This document shows positions 41,979 to 50,683 of a DNA stretch of 64,000 nt, one piece after another. Made by a program: the position numbers and the translations under genes. The DNA comes from Leuconostoc inhae. Lineage in GTDB: Bacteria > Bacillota > Bacilli > Lactobacillales > Lactobacillaceae. Positions within the stretch are counted from its first letter, which is position 1. Each line of letters starts with the position of its first letter. Location of the stretch: positions 124,001 through 188,000 of the forward strand of contig NZ_BPKW01000004.1 in NCBI RefSeq assembly GCF_019656015.1, in the 5' to 3' direction. The notes below the pieces were generated by a model. That model searched no databases. It worked only from the letters and a program-made list of their open reading frames with translations, and was not told the DNA's origin.

Positions 41979-44384
41979 ATGAACGCCAACGAAACCTTTG
42001 TAGTTGTCGATCTGGAAACGACGGGGCAGAGTGTCACTAAAGGTGGCCGTATTATACAAATTGGAATGACTTTTATTAAGCATCGTCAGATAATCGATCA
42101 TTTTGAATCCTTTGTTAATCCTGGCCAATTAATCGATCGTAACATTCAGCAATTAACCCACATTGCTCAAAAAGATGTTAAGAATGCGCCTTATTTTGAA
42201 GAATTGGCACCAATGCTACAAAATTTATTAAATGACACAATTATTATCGCGCACAATGTTAATTTTGACTATCCTTATTTAAATGATGAATTTAGACGAA
42301 CAGGTTTTCCGGAACTGACTTCGTCTGCAATTGATACCGTGCAACTTGCACAAATTCTGTTACCAACAGCTCCTGGGTATCGTTTACTAGATTTGACAAC
42401 TTATTTAGATATTACATTGAATAATGCGCATCGTGCAAATGCTGATGCGCATGCCACGGCACTATTATTTTTGAAGTTATGGCAACGAGCTGAACAGTTA
42501 CCTGCTGTTGTTTTGAAACAACTTCAAGATGGTCAATGGCCGTTTTTGAGACAAACACAAGTTTTTTTGAAATTAATCAAAACTAATGGTCAGAGAAAAG
42601 ATATTAGGTTATTAAAAAATGTTGCGATAAGGCAACCAATGCAAGCGACGATATCCTCTAATCAACCAAATTTACCGAAATACCCAATAGCTACACAGGA
42701 AAAAGCAGACATATTTGGTCATTGGTTAACTTCAAATGATGCACAAAATAGCTTAATGAATCGCGTCAATGAATTCATAGTGAAACGAGCTGATGGTATT
42801 TTAACAGTACTAACAGCACCAAAAATTGGTAAAACACTTGGCTATCTTGTACCATTATTATTAGATGCAAAATCTAGACCAGTTGTTTTGTTGACCAACG
42901 ATAGTAGTTTACAAAGCCAACAATTGACGTTGGTTCACAAGCTAACAAAACTTTTGGATATTAAGTTAAACACTGCTATTTTATATGATCCAGCTGAATA
43001 TATTGATCTTGATCGATTTGTTGCTATTTTGAATAGATCAGTGGATGCGAGTCAAACGCAATTTTTTAAAGCACGGATACTTGTTTGGTTAACACAAACA
43101 AAAACAGGTTTATTACGTGAAATACAAGTTGGCGCACAAAATATTGATATGCTTTCAGATATTCAAGGCGATACAGAAAGCCAATATTTCAAACAAGCTC
43201 GAGCTAATGCAAATGTTTCAGACGTTATCATTATGAATTTTGAATCGTATTTTAATCAGGAGCAACACTTACGAGTGACTCGAAAAATTGAAAAATGGCC
43301 TGTTGTCGTGATGGAAACGCCAAGTCAATTTGTGACAAATTTGCAAAATTATTTTCATGTAGATTTGAATTTGACGCAAGTCCAAAATGTGTTGAAAAAT
43401 TTAAACCATCAAGAAATTATTGGTTTATCACATAAGCAACGTGTGTTTATTAAGCAGAGCATGAGTGAAGCGTTTAAATTAATTAAACAAATTAATCATG
43501 CAGATAAAACGGTGCCTAATTTAAAACGTATTGAACGATTATTAATAATTATTGCGCATTTGACAGATATTATTAAAATCGGTAGCACCCAAGTACCTCA
43601 TGAATTGAACGAAGGCAAGGAGCAATTGATTAAAATAAAACGATTACAGCAACAGTCTGATGTTATCAGTAGTGTTGAAGTACAAGCTGTTAATGACCAA
43701 CAGCAAGTCGTTATATCTTTTGATGTGCTTGATAGACGTATTTATCAAGAAAAGTTTATTGTTCACATTCACAAGTTGTTAATTGTGAGTGAATATTTAG
43801 ACAATACGGTAAGTGAATTTTTACGTGATGCACCAAAAAATATTACCGTAGAACGTGATTTTATTCATAATAAGGCAACACCAGTTCGTATTGTACAAAT
43901 GCAAAAATCTTCTCCAATTGTACATTTACAAGCCATCACACAACAAAATGTCGGTGAAATACTGATTATTTTGCCAGATATCGAGCGCGTAAATCATTGG
44001 TACCAAAAAATAAAACGTACAGTAACAACACAATATAGTATTGTTGCCGAAAGCATTACAGGATCTTTGGAAAAAATACAACGCCAAAGCCACCCTGAAC
44101 AGGCTAACATTGTCATTGTAACAGATAAAATATTTAGTACGATGTGGTTACGAGATCAAGAAGTGCCAGCTGTGGTTATTGTACCAGAGCGTTTGGTGTG
44201 GCAACCGGTATCAAGACTAGCCTTAGTTTTGACGCAAATGCAGAAACATAAGGCACCATTGCTTATTACGCAATTAAACGCCATGCAACGCAATCGATTT
44301 AAATCTCAAATTCAAGTGGCACATCATTTTGATGTCAAGAATAATTTAATACAACAGTATAGCCAAATTTTAAAAGATGTTTGA
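41979..44384 (+). CDS. dinG: DinG-family protein: intact exonuclease, degenerate helicase
   Basis: 801 residues. The N-terminal DEDDh 3'-5' exonuclease is complete: VVVDLETTG, HNVNFDYPYL and HRANADAHAT. The helicase part keeps the family length but has lost its motifs. The P-loop position (about residue 277) reads TAPKIGKT instead of GxGxGKS/T, the DEAH box position (about 441) reads MET, and the C-terminal arginine-finger motif is absent. It likely acts only as a nuclease. The neighbour order dinG-ypmB-aspB-asnS-dnaD is the conserved Firmicutes one. ATG 41979 follows AGAAAGG. Confidence 0.85.
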   Translation: MNANETFVVVDLETTGQSVTKGGRIIQIGMTFIKHRQIIDHFESFVNPGQLIDRNIQQLTHIAQKDVKNAPYFEELAPMLQNLLNDTIIIAHNVNFDYPYLNDEFRRTGFPELTSSAIDTVQLAQILLPTAPGYRLLDLTTYLDITLNNAHRANADAHATALLFLKLWQRAEQLPAVVLKQLQDGQWPFLRQTQVFLKLIKTNGQRKDIRLLKNVAIRQPMQATISSNQPNLPKYPIATQEKADIFGHWLTSNDAQNSLMNRVNEFIVKRADGILTVLTAPKIGKTLGYLVPLLLDAKSRPVVLLTNDSSLQSQQLTLVHKLTKLLDIKLNTAILYDPAEYIDLDRFVAILNRSVDASQTQFFKARILVWLTQTKTGLLREIQVGAQNIDMLSDIQGDTESQYFKQARANANVSDVIIMNFESYFNQEQHLRVTRKIEKWPVVVMETPSQFVTNLQNYFHVDLNLTQVQNVLKNLNHQEIIGLSHKQRVFIKQSMSEAFKLIKQINHADKTVPNLKRIERLLIIIAHLTDIIKIGSTQVPHELNEGKEQLIKIKRLQQQSDVISSVEVQAVNDQQQVVISFDVLDRRIYQEKFIVHIHKLLIVSEYLDNTVSEFLRDAPKNITVERDFIHNKATPVRIVQMQKSSPIVHLQAITQQNVGEILIILPDIERVNHWYQKIKRTVTTQYSIVAESITGSLEKIQRQSHPEQANIVIVTDKIFSTMWLRDQEVPAVVIVPERLVWQPVSRLALVLTQMQKHKAPLLITQLNAMQRNRFKSQIQVAHHFDVKNNLIQQYSQILKDV

Positions 44385-44420
44385 TATAATATTAATGAGT
44401 GTGTTGGAGGAAATGACAGT

Positions 44421-44954
44421 ATGATGCAATTTAAAGATGATATTAGAATCCGTCATCGCCAAAAACAAAGACATGTTCACTGGGCGCGCGTTTGGTTCAT
44501 TATCGCGGGTGTTGGTATTTTGCTGAGTGCCTTAGTATTAGGTTATTTTTATGTATCTTTATCTCCTATGCGAGATGATGAAGTACGTTTACAACGTTTT
44601 GTAAAAAAAGAGACAGATATTGCTACTGTACAACAAATAAATGTTGACCATCGGCAGAAAACAACTTACGCAATTACTGGAACAACAGCCTCTGGCCAAG
44701 AAAAAATAGCTATTGTTAATAGCAAAATGAGTCAAGCAAAAACATATAATCGTAGTGGTGGCTTAACTAATAAGCAATTACGTCAATTAATCTTAACAAA
44801 CTATAAACCTAAAAAAATCTATTCGGCTAATATTAGTGAATATAAGCAAACATTAGTTTGGGAAGTAAGTTATAAAGGACAAAATAATGCTTTGAATTAT
44901 GTCACATTAGATTTCAAGACAGGGAAGCCATATCGTGCGATTAATGGTCTTTAG
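44421..44954 (+). CDS. YpmB-like membrane-anchored protein (DUF5590)
   Basis: 177 residues with a basic N terminus, one membrane segment (about residues 25-48) and an extracellular domain with PepSY-like repeats, ending LDFKTGKPYRAING. Position between dinG and aspB matches Bacillus ypmB. Function is not established. GGAGG is 10 nt before the first of two consecutive ATG codons. Confidence 0.78.
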   Translation: MMQFKDDIRIRHRQKQRHVHWARVWFIIAGVGILLSALVLGYFYVSLSPMRDDEVRLQRFVKKETDIATVQQINVDHRQKTTYAITGTTASGQEKIAIVNSKMSQAKTYNRSGGLTNKQLRQLILTNYKPKKIYSANISEYKQTLVWEVSYKGQNNALNYVTLDFKTGKPYRAINGL

Positions 44955-44963
44955 GGAGAAAAA

Positions 44964-46145
44964 ATGATTTCAGAAAAAGCGAAGGCGGTTCAACCTGCAG
45001 CAACGTTGGCAATGAGTAAATTAGCGAAAGATATGCAAGCTGAAGGTATTGATGTCATTAATTTAGGTGTCGGTGAATCTGATTTTCAAACGCCACAACA
45101 TATTGCCAAAGCAGCAACGCTAGCGATAGAATCAAATAAAACTAGCTTTTATACACCAACTAGTGGTGTGAAAGAATTAAAACAAGCCATTGTTAATCAG
45201 GTTGAGCAACGTTATCAGGCTAGCATTAAATTGAATAATGTTACGGTGACAACAGGTGCTAAATTATCATTATATGTCTTAATGCAAACACTTTTGAACC
45301 CGAATGATATTGTTGTTGCAGCAGCACCACTATGGGTAAGTTATATTGAACAAATTAAACTAGCGGGGGGGATAGTACAAACTATTCTGCCAAAAAATGA
45401 TGAACTGAAACTAACCGTTGCTGACCTAGAAAAATTATCGGATCAAATCAAGCTAATTATTGTTAATTCACCAACAAACCCAACTGGTCAGGTTTATTCA
45501 CGTCAGGAATTGATAGAAATATTAGATTGGGCTAAAAAGCATGATACGTATATTATTTTAGATGAAATTTATGGACAGCTTGTTTATAATGGTGCGGTAT
45601 TCACTTCAGGGTTACAAATTAAAACACTGGAAAATAGTCGTATGATTATTGTGGATGGTGTTTCAAAAGCTTATGCGATGACAGGATGGCGTATTGGATG
45701 GACCTTGGCTTCTTCTGAAATTATCGCTGCAATGAATAAACTACTTGATCATATGACATCAAATCCCACAGCGGTCGCACAGTATGCAGCAATTGCTGCA
45801 CTAAATGGTGATCAAAGTAGTGTTGAAACGATGCGCCTCGCCTTTGAAAAAAGATTGAATACAACGTTTGATTTATTAAATACTGTACCTGGTTTACAGG
45901 TAACAACTAAGCCACAAGGTGCGTTTTATTTGTTTCCAAAAGTGTCAGCAGAAATATTGTTAGCTGCAGGTGTAGCTAATACGACTGACTTATCAATGAA
46001 AATTTTAGAAGAAGCACACGTTGCCATGCCCTCTGGAGAAGGCTTCGGTATGCCAGGTTATTTACGTATGGGCTACGCTAAGGATCAAGAGGTACTAAAC
46101 GAAGCGGTACGAAGATTGACTACGTTCTTTCAACAATATATTTAA
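44964..46145 (+). CDS. aspB: Pyridoxal-phosphate aminotransferase, aspartate aminotransferase type
   Basis: A class I aminotransferase of 393 residues, with NSPTNPTGQVYS, the PLP lysine in VDGVSKAYAMTGWRIGW and the C-terminal arginine region MPGYLRMGYA. It interconverts aspartate and oxaloacetate, supplying aspartate for asparagine and other syntheses. GGGAG lies directly upstream. It lies 9 nt after the ypmB-like gene and before asnS. Confidence 0.9.
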   Translation: MISEKAKAVQPAATLAMSKLAKDMQAEGIDVINLGVGESDFQTPQHIAKAATLAIESNKTSFYTPTSGVKELKQAIVNQVEQRYQASIKLNNVTVTTGAKLSLYVLMQTLLNPNDIVVAAAPLWVSYIEQIKLAGGIVQTILPKNDELKLTVADLEKLSDQIKLIIVNSPTNPTGQVYSRQELIEILDWAKKHDTYIILDEIYGQLVYNGAVFTSGLQIKTLENSRMIIVDGVSKAYAMTGWRIGWTLASSEIIAAMNKLLDHMTSNPTAVAQYAAIAALNGDQSSVETMRLAFEKRLNTTFDLLNTVPGLQVTTKPQGAFYLFPKVSAEILLAAGVANTTDLSMKILEEAHVAMPSGEGFGMPGYLRMGYAKDQEVLNEAVRRLTTFFQQYI

Positions 46146-46154
46146 CTAAAAATT

Positions 46155-46263
46155 AGGAGAAATATGCCTATAATTATTAAATAATTTTTGATCATGTGTG
46201 ACTAACGGTCATATTAAAACAAATGATTATTTTAATTGTTGTAGACATGTAAAAGATATATCT
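46155..46263 (+). promoter_or_regulatory. Structured asnS leader with a six-codon reading frame
   Basis: SD AGGAGA (46155-46160) precedes a mini-frame ATG CCT ATA ATT ATT AAA TAA (46164-46184). Three tandem hairpins follow: 46172-46186 (AATTATT/AATAATT), 46197-46213 and 46213-46236 (ATTAAAA/TTTTAAT). CATGT (46193-46197) can instead pair with ACATG (46245-46249), leaving about 9-14 nt before asnS ATG 46264, which has no SD. There are no T-box consensus elements. Confidence 0.4.
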
Positions 46264-47571
46264 ATGGTACAAGAAATTCCCACAATACAAATAATTGACG
46301 CTAAAAATTATGTCGGTCAAACAGTTAAGATTGGTGCATGGTTACGTCAAAAGCGCGGGTCAGGAAAATTGGCCTTTTTGCAACTACGTGATGGTTCTGC
46401 TTTTTTTCAAGCTGTGGTTGTCAAGGCAGATATTTCAGAAACACTTTTTGAACTTGCTAAGGGATTGAAGCAAGAGACCAGTTTATATGTGACTGGTGAG
46501 ATTCATGAAGATGCACGATCATCATTTGGATATGAAATGGCTGTTTCCAATATTGAAATCATTGGTGAAAGTCATGATTATCCAATTACGCCTAAAGAAC
46601 ATGGCACAGAGTTTTTGTTTGACGAACGGCATTTGTATTTACGCCATTTAAAGCCCTTTGCAACTTTAAAAATTCGTAACACACTTATTGCAGCAACTTA
46701 TGAGTTTTTCAATAATGAAGGATTTACAAAGTTGGACTCACCATTGTTGACTGGATCAGCACCGGAGGGCACTACTGACCTATTCGAAACTGATTATTTT
46801 GGAGAATCTGCATTCTTGTCACAAACAGGGCAATTATATGCTGAAGCAGGGGCGATGGCATTTGGAAAGGTCTTTACATTTGGACCAACATTTCGAGCTG
46901 AAAAATCTAAAACACGTCGTCATTTAACAGAGTTTTGGATGATTGAACCAGAAATGGCGTTCATGCATCAAGAAGAAAGTTTGGTTGTGCAGGAACGTTA
47001 TATTTCATTTCTAATTTCAAAAGTTTTGGAGAAAAATGAGCAGGAATTAGACATTTTAGAACGTGATAAAGACTTACTTCGTTCATATACTGAATTACCT
47101 TATCCACGTGTGAGTTATGATGATGCAATTAAATTATTACAAGACAATGGCTTTGATGTTGAATGGGGTGTTGATTTTGGTTCACCTGAAGAAACATTTT
47201 TAGCCAATCATTTTGCTAAGCCTGTATTTATTGTAAATTTCCCTAAGGCAATTAAAGCTTTTTATATGAAACGTCACGCCACACGTGAAGACGTTGTTGT
47301 GTCAGCAGACTTGTTGGCACCAGAGGGCTACGGCGAAATTATTGGTGGTTCAGAGCGTGATACGGACTATGAGTATCTTAAACAACGTATTAAAGAAGAA
47401 GGGTTGAGTCTTGAAGAGTACGGTTGGTATTTAGATTTGCGCAAATACGGTTCTGTACCACATGCAGGATTTGGTCTTGGACTGGAACGGTTGGTAACCT
47501 TTGTGACTGGTGAAGAGCATATTCGTGAAGCAATTCCATTCCCTCGTATGACTAATCGTTTACGACCTTAA
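46264..47571 (+). CDS. asnS: Asparaginyl-tRNA synthetase
   Basis: Charges tRNA-Asn. A 435-residue class IIb synthetase with an N-terminal OB-fold anticodon domain ([19 protein letters not shown]), motif 2 [17 protein letters not shown] and motif 3 [10 protein letters not shown]. The frame is open upstream to GTG 46198, but ATG 46264 gives the N terminus expected for the family. Neither start has a nearby ribosome site; the only good SD lies about 100 nt upstream, before a structured leader. Confidence 0.93.
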   Translation: MVQEIPTIQIIDAKNYVGQTVKIGAWLRQKRGSGKLAFLQLRDGSAFFQAVVVKADISETLFELAKGLKQETSLYVTGEIHEDARSSFGYEMAVSNIEIIGESHDYPITPKEHGTEFLFDERHLYLRHLKPFATLKIRNTLIAATYEFFNNEGFTKLDSPLLTGSAPEGTTDLFETDYFGESAFLSQTGQLYAEAGAMAFGKVFTFGPTFRAEKSKTRRHLTEFWMIEPEMAFMHQEESLVVQERYISFLISKVLEKNEQELDILERDKDLLRSYTELPYPRVSYDDAIKLLQDNGFDVEWGVDFGSPEETFLANHFAKPVFIVNFPKAIKAFYMKRHATREDVVVSADLLAPEGYGEIIGGSERDTDYEYLKQRIKEEGLSLEEYGWYLDLRKYGSVPHAGFGLGLERLVTFVTGEEHIREAIPFPRMTNRLRP

Positions 47572-47637
47572 TTTAAAATCTAAGAAGTGCTTTTTGAAAC
47601 GCCTATTCAAAAAACATGTTAGACTATAGTGAGATGT

Positions 47638-47668
47638 AAAAACGTCCAAGTAAGGCTTGGACGTTTTT
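47638..47668 (+). terminator. Terminator/5' hairpin between asnS and dnaD
   Basis: A perfect 13-bp stem (47638-47650 with 47656-47668, AACGTCCAAG side) with loop TAAGG and a T-run. A -10-like TATAGT (47625-47630) would start RNA right at the stem, so it may also cap the dnaD transcript. Confidence 0.8.
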
Positions 47669-47704
47669 AAAACGACATCGAAATAGAATGAAAGCGGTAG
47701 GAAT

Positions 47705-48343
47705 ATGGCGTTAGAAAAGCGTTTGCAACAATATATTCATGCTGGTCAATTAAGTATTAGTAATGATTTATTACTACATTATCAAGAAATTGGCATGAAT
47801 AATGATGATTTAGCTATTTATTTACAAGTGACACGTATTCAAAGTCAAGGAGACTCAGCAAGCCCAAGCACTTTAGCTCGTGTGTTACATTTGACAGAAA
47901 GTGTTATTGTTGCACGACTTAAAAGTTTAATTACGCGTGAATTGATGATTATTTCATCTGCAACCAAACAAGTTGAAACCTATGATTTTACGCCAATGAT
48001 TGAAAAATTGTTACAAGGAAAACAGGTTGCTGAGAAGCCAATTATTTCTGACGGTAAATCGGCGCGCAAAGAAATATTCCAAACCATAGAAGTAGAATTT
48101 GGTAGACCACTAACACCAATGGAGATGCAAACAATTGGTCATTGGTTTGATCAAGATCATTTTGAACCCGATTTGATGTTACTCGCGATACAAGAAGCTG
48201 TTGCCAATAACGCACGTAGTTTGAGATATATTGAAACGATATTAGTTAATTGGCAACGTGATAGCGTTAAAACACCTGCACAAGCTCAAATTGCAAAGCA
48301 AAAAAGACGAGGTGTAACTTACACTTACGATAATTTATTTTAA
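47705..48343 (+). CDS. dnaD: DnaD-family replication initiation protein
   Basis: Helps load the replicative helicase at DnaA- and PriA-dependent start sites. The 212 residues have an N-terminal winged-helix domain (to about residue 100) and a C-terminal DnaD/DnaB-like domain with GRPLTPMEMQTIGHWF and YIETILVNW. A GGTAGGA ribosome site is next to the ATG. In many Firmicutes nth follows; here a convergent small gene does. Confidence 0.88.
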   Translation: MALEKRLQQYIHAGQLSISNDLLLHYQEIGMNNDDLAIYLQVTRIQSQGDSASPSTLARVLHLTESVIVARLKSLITRELMIISSATKQVETYDFTPMIEKLLQGKQVAEKPIISDGKSARKEIFQTIEVEFGRPLTPMEMQTIGHWFDQDHFEPDLMLLAIQEAVANNARSLRYIETILVNWQRDSVKTPAQAQIAKQKRRGVTYTYDNLF

Positions 48344-48619
48344 TATAATGCTTGGGACTGTATCACCTAAAGACAAATGAAATCCAAAAATGGGTAGCTG
48401 TTTAGTAGATAGTAACTGAGTATTGCCACTCATATCACGTAAACGCGTGGTTAGTTGGGAGAGAGTCATTGGCTTTTTTCCAGTAACGATTTGTAAGTTT
48501 GGAGAATTAGGAATGTAACGTATTTGTGAGATTGCTATAGCCATCCCTGCTTCTTGATAAAACAACAAGCTTTTAGGTGACATATATTGCGTTAGATTTT
48601 CGAAGTCTATTAATTTCAT
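48335..48619 (-). CDS. Unknown 94-residue protein
   Basis: I do not recognise it. It is a soluble protein of mixed composition without membrane segments. ATG 48619 follows GGTGG at 5 nt; an earlier in-frame ATG (48631) lies inside that ribosome site. Its end overlaps the end of convergent dnaD by 9 nt. Divergent from the RNA methyltransferase gene, with a 69-bp shared upstream region. Codon use is in line with neighbours. Confidence 0.7.
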   Translation of the reverse strand: MKLIDFENLTQYMSPKSLLFYQEAGMAIAISQIRYIPNSPNLQIVTGKKPMTLSQLTTRLRDMSGNTQLLSTKQLPIFGFHLSLGDTVPSIILK

Positions 48620-48688
48620 ATTAACCACCATATCAGAACATAGATTAATTAAACATTGTTTTACTAAATCTAGTATAAAGGAAAACTA

Positions 48689-49822
48689 ATGGAAAAAACA
48701 TATCATTTAATGGCAACAGCAGCAGCGGGGCTTGAGTCTCTTGTTGGGAAAGAACTTGAACGTTTAAATTACGATCATCAAGTGGAAAATTATCGCGTAC
48801 GATTTGAAGGCACTGCTCGAGATATTTTGAATACAAATGTTTGGTTACGTACTGCAGATCGTATTAAAATTATTGTTGGTGAATTTGATGCAACAACATT
48901 TGATGACCTGTTTGAAGGCGTGAAGGCATTACCTTGGGAAGAATATCTGAACTATGATTCAGAATTTCCAGTTGCCGGTCGATCAAAAAAATCAGAGTTG
49001 TTTAGTGTACCTGATGTACAAGCAATTACAAAAAAAGCGATTGTTAGTCGTTTGCAGGATGCGTATCATATTCATACACGCTTGCCTGAAAATGGTTATT
49101 TTGCACAGCTAGAAGTCATGATTGATAAAGATCATGTGATTGTTACACTTGATACAACGGGCCCTTCATTGTTCAAACGTGGGTACCGTGTAAATAAGGG
49201 TGGCGCACCATTAAAAGAAAACTTTGCAGCAGCATTAGTTTTACTAACTAATTGGCATCCAGACAGACCCTTTGTAGATCCAACGACCGGTTCTGGTACA
49301 ATTGCTATTGAAGCAGCTTTGATTGGCCGGAATATTGCACCTGGGTTAATTCGTGATTTTGATGTTGAACAAATGGATTGGTTTGACAAATCATTATCTG
49401 AAACAGTTCGCGATGAGGCTGAGGCACAAGCAGATTATGATCGCGTTCTTGACATAGAAGCTTTTGATAATGATGCAAATATGATTGAAATTGCGATTGA
49501 AAATGCAAAACATGCAGGTCTTAGCAAAGATATTGTGTTCACACATTTAGCAGCTAAAGATTGGCAAACTGATAAGGTCAATGGTGTGTTAGTTTCTAAC
49601 CCACCATATGGTGAAAGATTAGGTGAATTGGAAGCAGCCCAAGAGCTGTATGTAGAGATGGGAAATATTTATCGTCAACTACCTAGTTGGAGTAAGTACA
49701 TTTTGACAAGCGATTTAGAGTTTGAAACATCTTACGGTGAAAAGGCAACAAAACGCCGTAAATTATATAATGGGGCCATGCGTGTTGATTATTTTCAGTA
49801 TTGGGGCAAACGGGCTAAGTAA
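48689..49822 (+). CDS. Class I RNA methyltransferase with THUMP domain (RlmL/YpsC type)
   Basis: A probable 23S rRNA guanosine-N2 methyltransferase of 377 residues. It has an N-terminal ferredoxin-like/THUMP region (to about residue 160), the SAM loop DPTTGSGTIAIEAALIGRN and the catalytic NPPYGERLG. AAGGAA precedes the ATG. Substrate position cannot be told from sequence. Closed by a strong terminator. Confidence 0.9.
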   Translation: MEKTYHLMATAAAGLESLVGKELERLNYDHQVENYRVRFEGTARDILNTNVWLRTADRIKIIVGEFDATTFDDLFEGVKALPWEEYLNYDSEFPVAGRSKKSELFSVPDVQAITKKAIVSRLQDAYHIHTRLPENGYFAQLEVMIDKDHVIVTLDTTGPSLFKRGYRVNKGGAPLKENFAAALVLLTNWHPDRPFVDPTTGSGTIAIEAALIGRNIAPGLIRDFDVEQMDWFDKSLSETVRDEAEAQADYDRVLDIEAFDNDANMIEIAIENAKHAGLSKDIVFTHLAAKDWQTDKVNGVLVSNPPYGERLGELEAAQELYVEMGNIYRQLPSWSKYILTSDLEFETSYGEKATKRRKLYNGAMRVDYFQYWGKRAK

Positions 49823-49830
49823 TAGGGCGG

Positions 49831-49865
49831 AAGTTTTAATGCATTGATGCATTAAAACTTTTTTT
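49831..49865 (+). terminator. Terminator after the RNA methyltransferase gene
   Basis: A perfect 14-bp stem (AAGTTTTAATGCAT and complement) around TG, followed by a T-run. Confidence 0.92.
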
Positions 49866-49960
49866 CTTTGCGTAACGCATTAAAAAATTAACAATTGTTA
49901 ATGACATGGATCAACTTGAGTAGAACATTGTGTTTTTATTCTAAAAGTGACTGTGACGTG

Positions 49961-50019
49961 TGGTAAAATAAATAGTATTTATAAAGGAGTGATTACGGTT
50001 GTCGTAGTCAAACACGAAT
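49961..50019 (+). promoter_or_regulatory. Leader of the GNAT gene: extended -10, SD, stem-loop, start
   Basis: Extended -10 TGGTAAAAT (49961-49969) predicts a start near 49976. SD AAAGGAG is at 49983-49989. An 8-bp stem with one G-U (49990-49997 with 50003-50010, loop GTTGT) abuts it, then 9 nt to ATG 50020. An in-frame TAG at 50005 excludes an earlier start. Unfolded SD-AUG distance is 30 nt; folded, 9 nt. Confidence 0.6.
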
Positions 50020-50544
50020 ATGCTAGTATATATGCGTCAAGCGCAAAATAATGATGTAATTGATATCTTAAATATTATTGAGACTGCACGTATTTATCTC
50101 AACCAACAGGGAGTCAACCAGTGGCAATTAGGTTATCCAAATCAAGACACCATTTTAAGTGATTTAAATCAGAAAATAGGCTACGTACTTATTGTAGCTG
50201 ATCAAGTAGCTGGGTATGTTGCGATAGTATCAGGAGAAGAACCCAATTATAAAAAAATTGAATTGGGTCAATGGTTAAACAAATCAACTGACTATGTTGT
50301 CATTCATCGATTTGCATTGTCACCACTTTACAGGGGACAAAAATTGACCCAACGATTTATGACAGCTATTTTGACTTATTTTTTTGAGCGGCAGGCTTTT
50401 GATTTTAGAATTGATACGCATCCTGAAAATATCCCAATGCAAGCTGTTATACGAGACAATGGTTTTACTAAACAAGGTATTGTGCGTATTGACGAAGGTA
50501 CTGATAGTAGTATACGTTGGGCGTATCAATTATTGTTAAAGTAG
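50020..50544 (+). CDS. GNAT-family N-acetyltransferase
   Basis: 174 residues of the acetyl-CoA-dependent acyltransferase fold, with MRQAQNNDVIDI at the N terminus, the beta-bulge strand VVIHRFALSPLYRGQKLTQ carrying a Q/RxxGx-like CoA loop, and HPENIPMQAVIRDNGF near the C terminus. Target unknown. ATG 50020 or the in-frame ATG 50032 could be used; the first fits the spacing seen after the leader stem-loop. Confidence 0.82.
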   Translation: MLVYMRQAQNNDVIDILNIIETARIYLNQQGVNQWQLGYPNQDTILSDLNQKIGYVLIVADQVAGYVAIVSGEEPNYKKIELGQWLNKSTDYVVIHRFALSPLYRGQKLTQRFMTAILTYFFERQAFDFRIDTHPENIPMQAVIRDNGFTKQGIVRIDEGTDSSIRWAYQLLLK

Positions 50545-50583
50545 TTCTCTTTACTTATTAAAAGTAAGCTGTTATGATAAATA

Positions 50584-50683
50584 TATAATCTATTTAAATA
50601 GACAAGCAAATTTAAGGAGAAACTGTGTGGCACTAAGTATTGGCTAAACTTGTCCAATACTTGATATAACGCAAAAAATAATT
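50584..50683 (+). promoter_or_regulatory. Leader of the nitroreductase gene: -10, SD, stem-loop, start
   Basis: -10 TATAAT is at 50584-50589. SD AAGGAGA (50614-50620) precedes a stem with a perfect 9-bp upper part (50635-50643 with 50654-50662) and an imperfect lower part (50624-50628 with 50669-50673). It leaves 10 A/T-rich nt before ATG 50684. A six-codon frame from GTG 50627 (MALSIG) also uses this SD, an alternative explanation. Confidence 0.5.
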
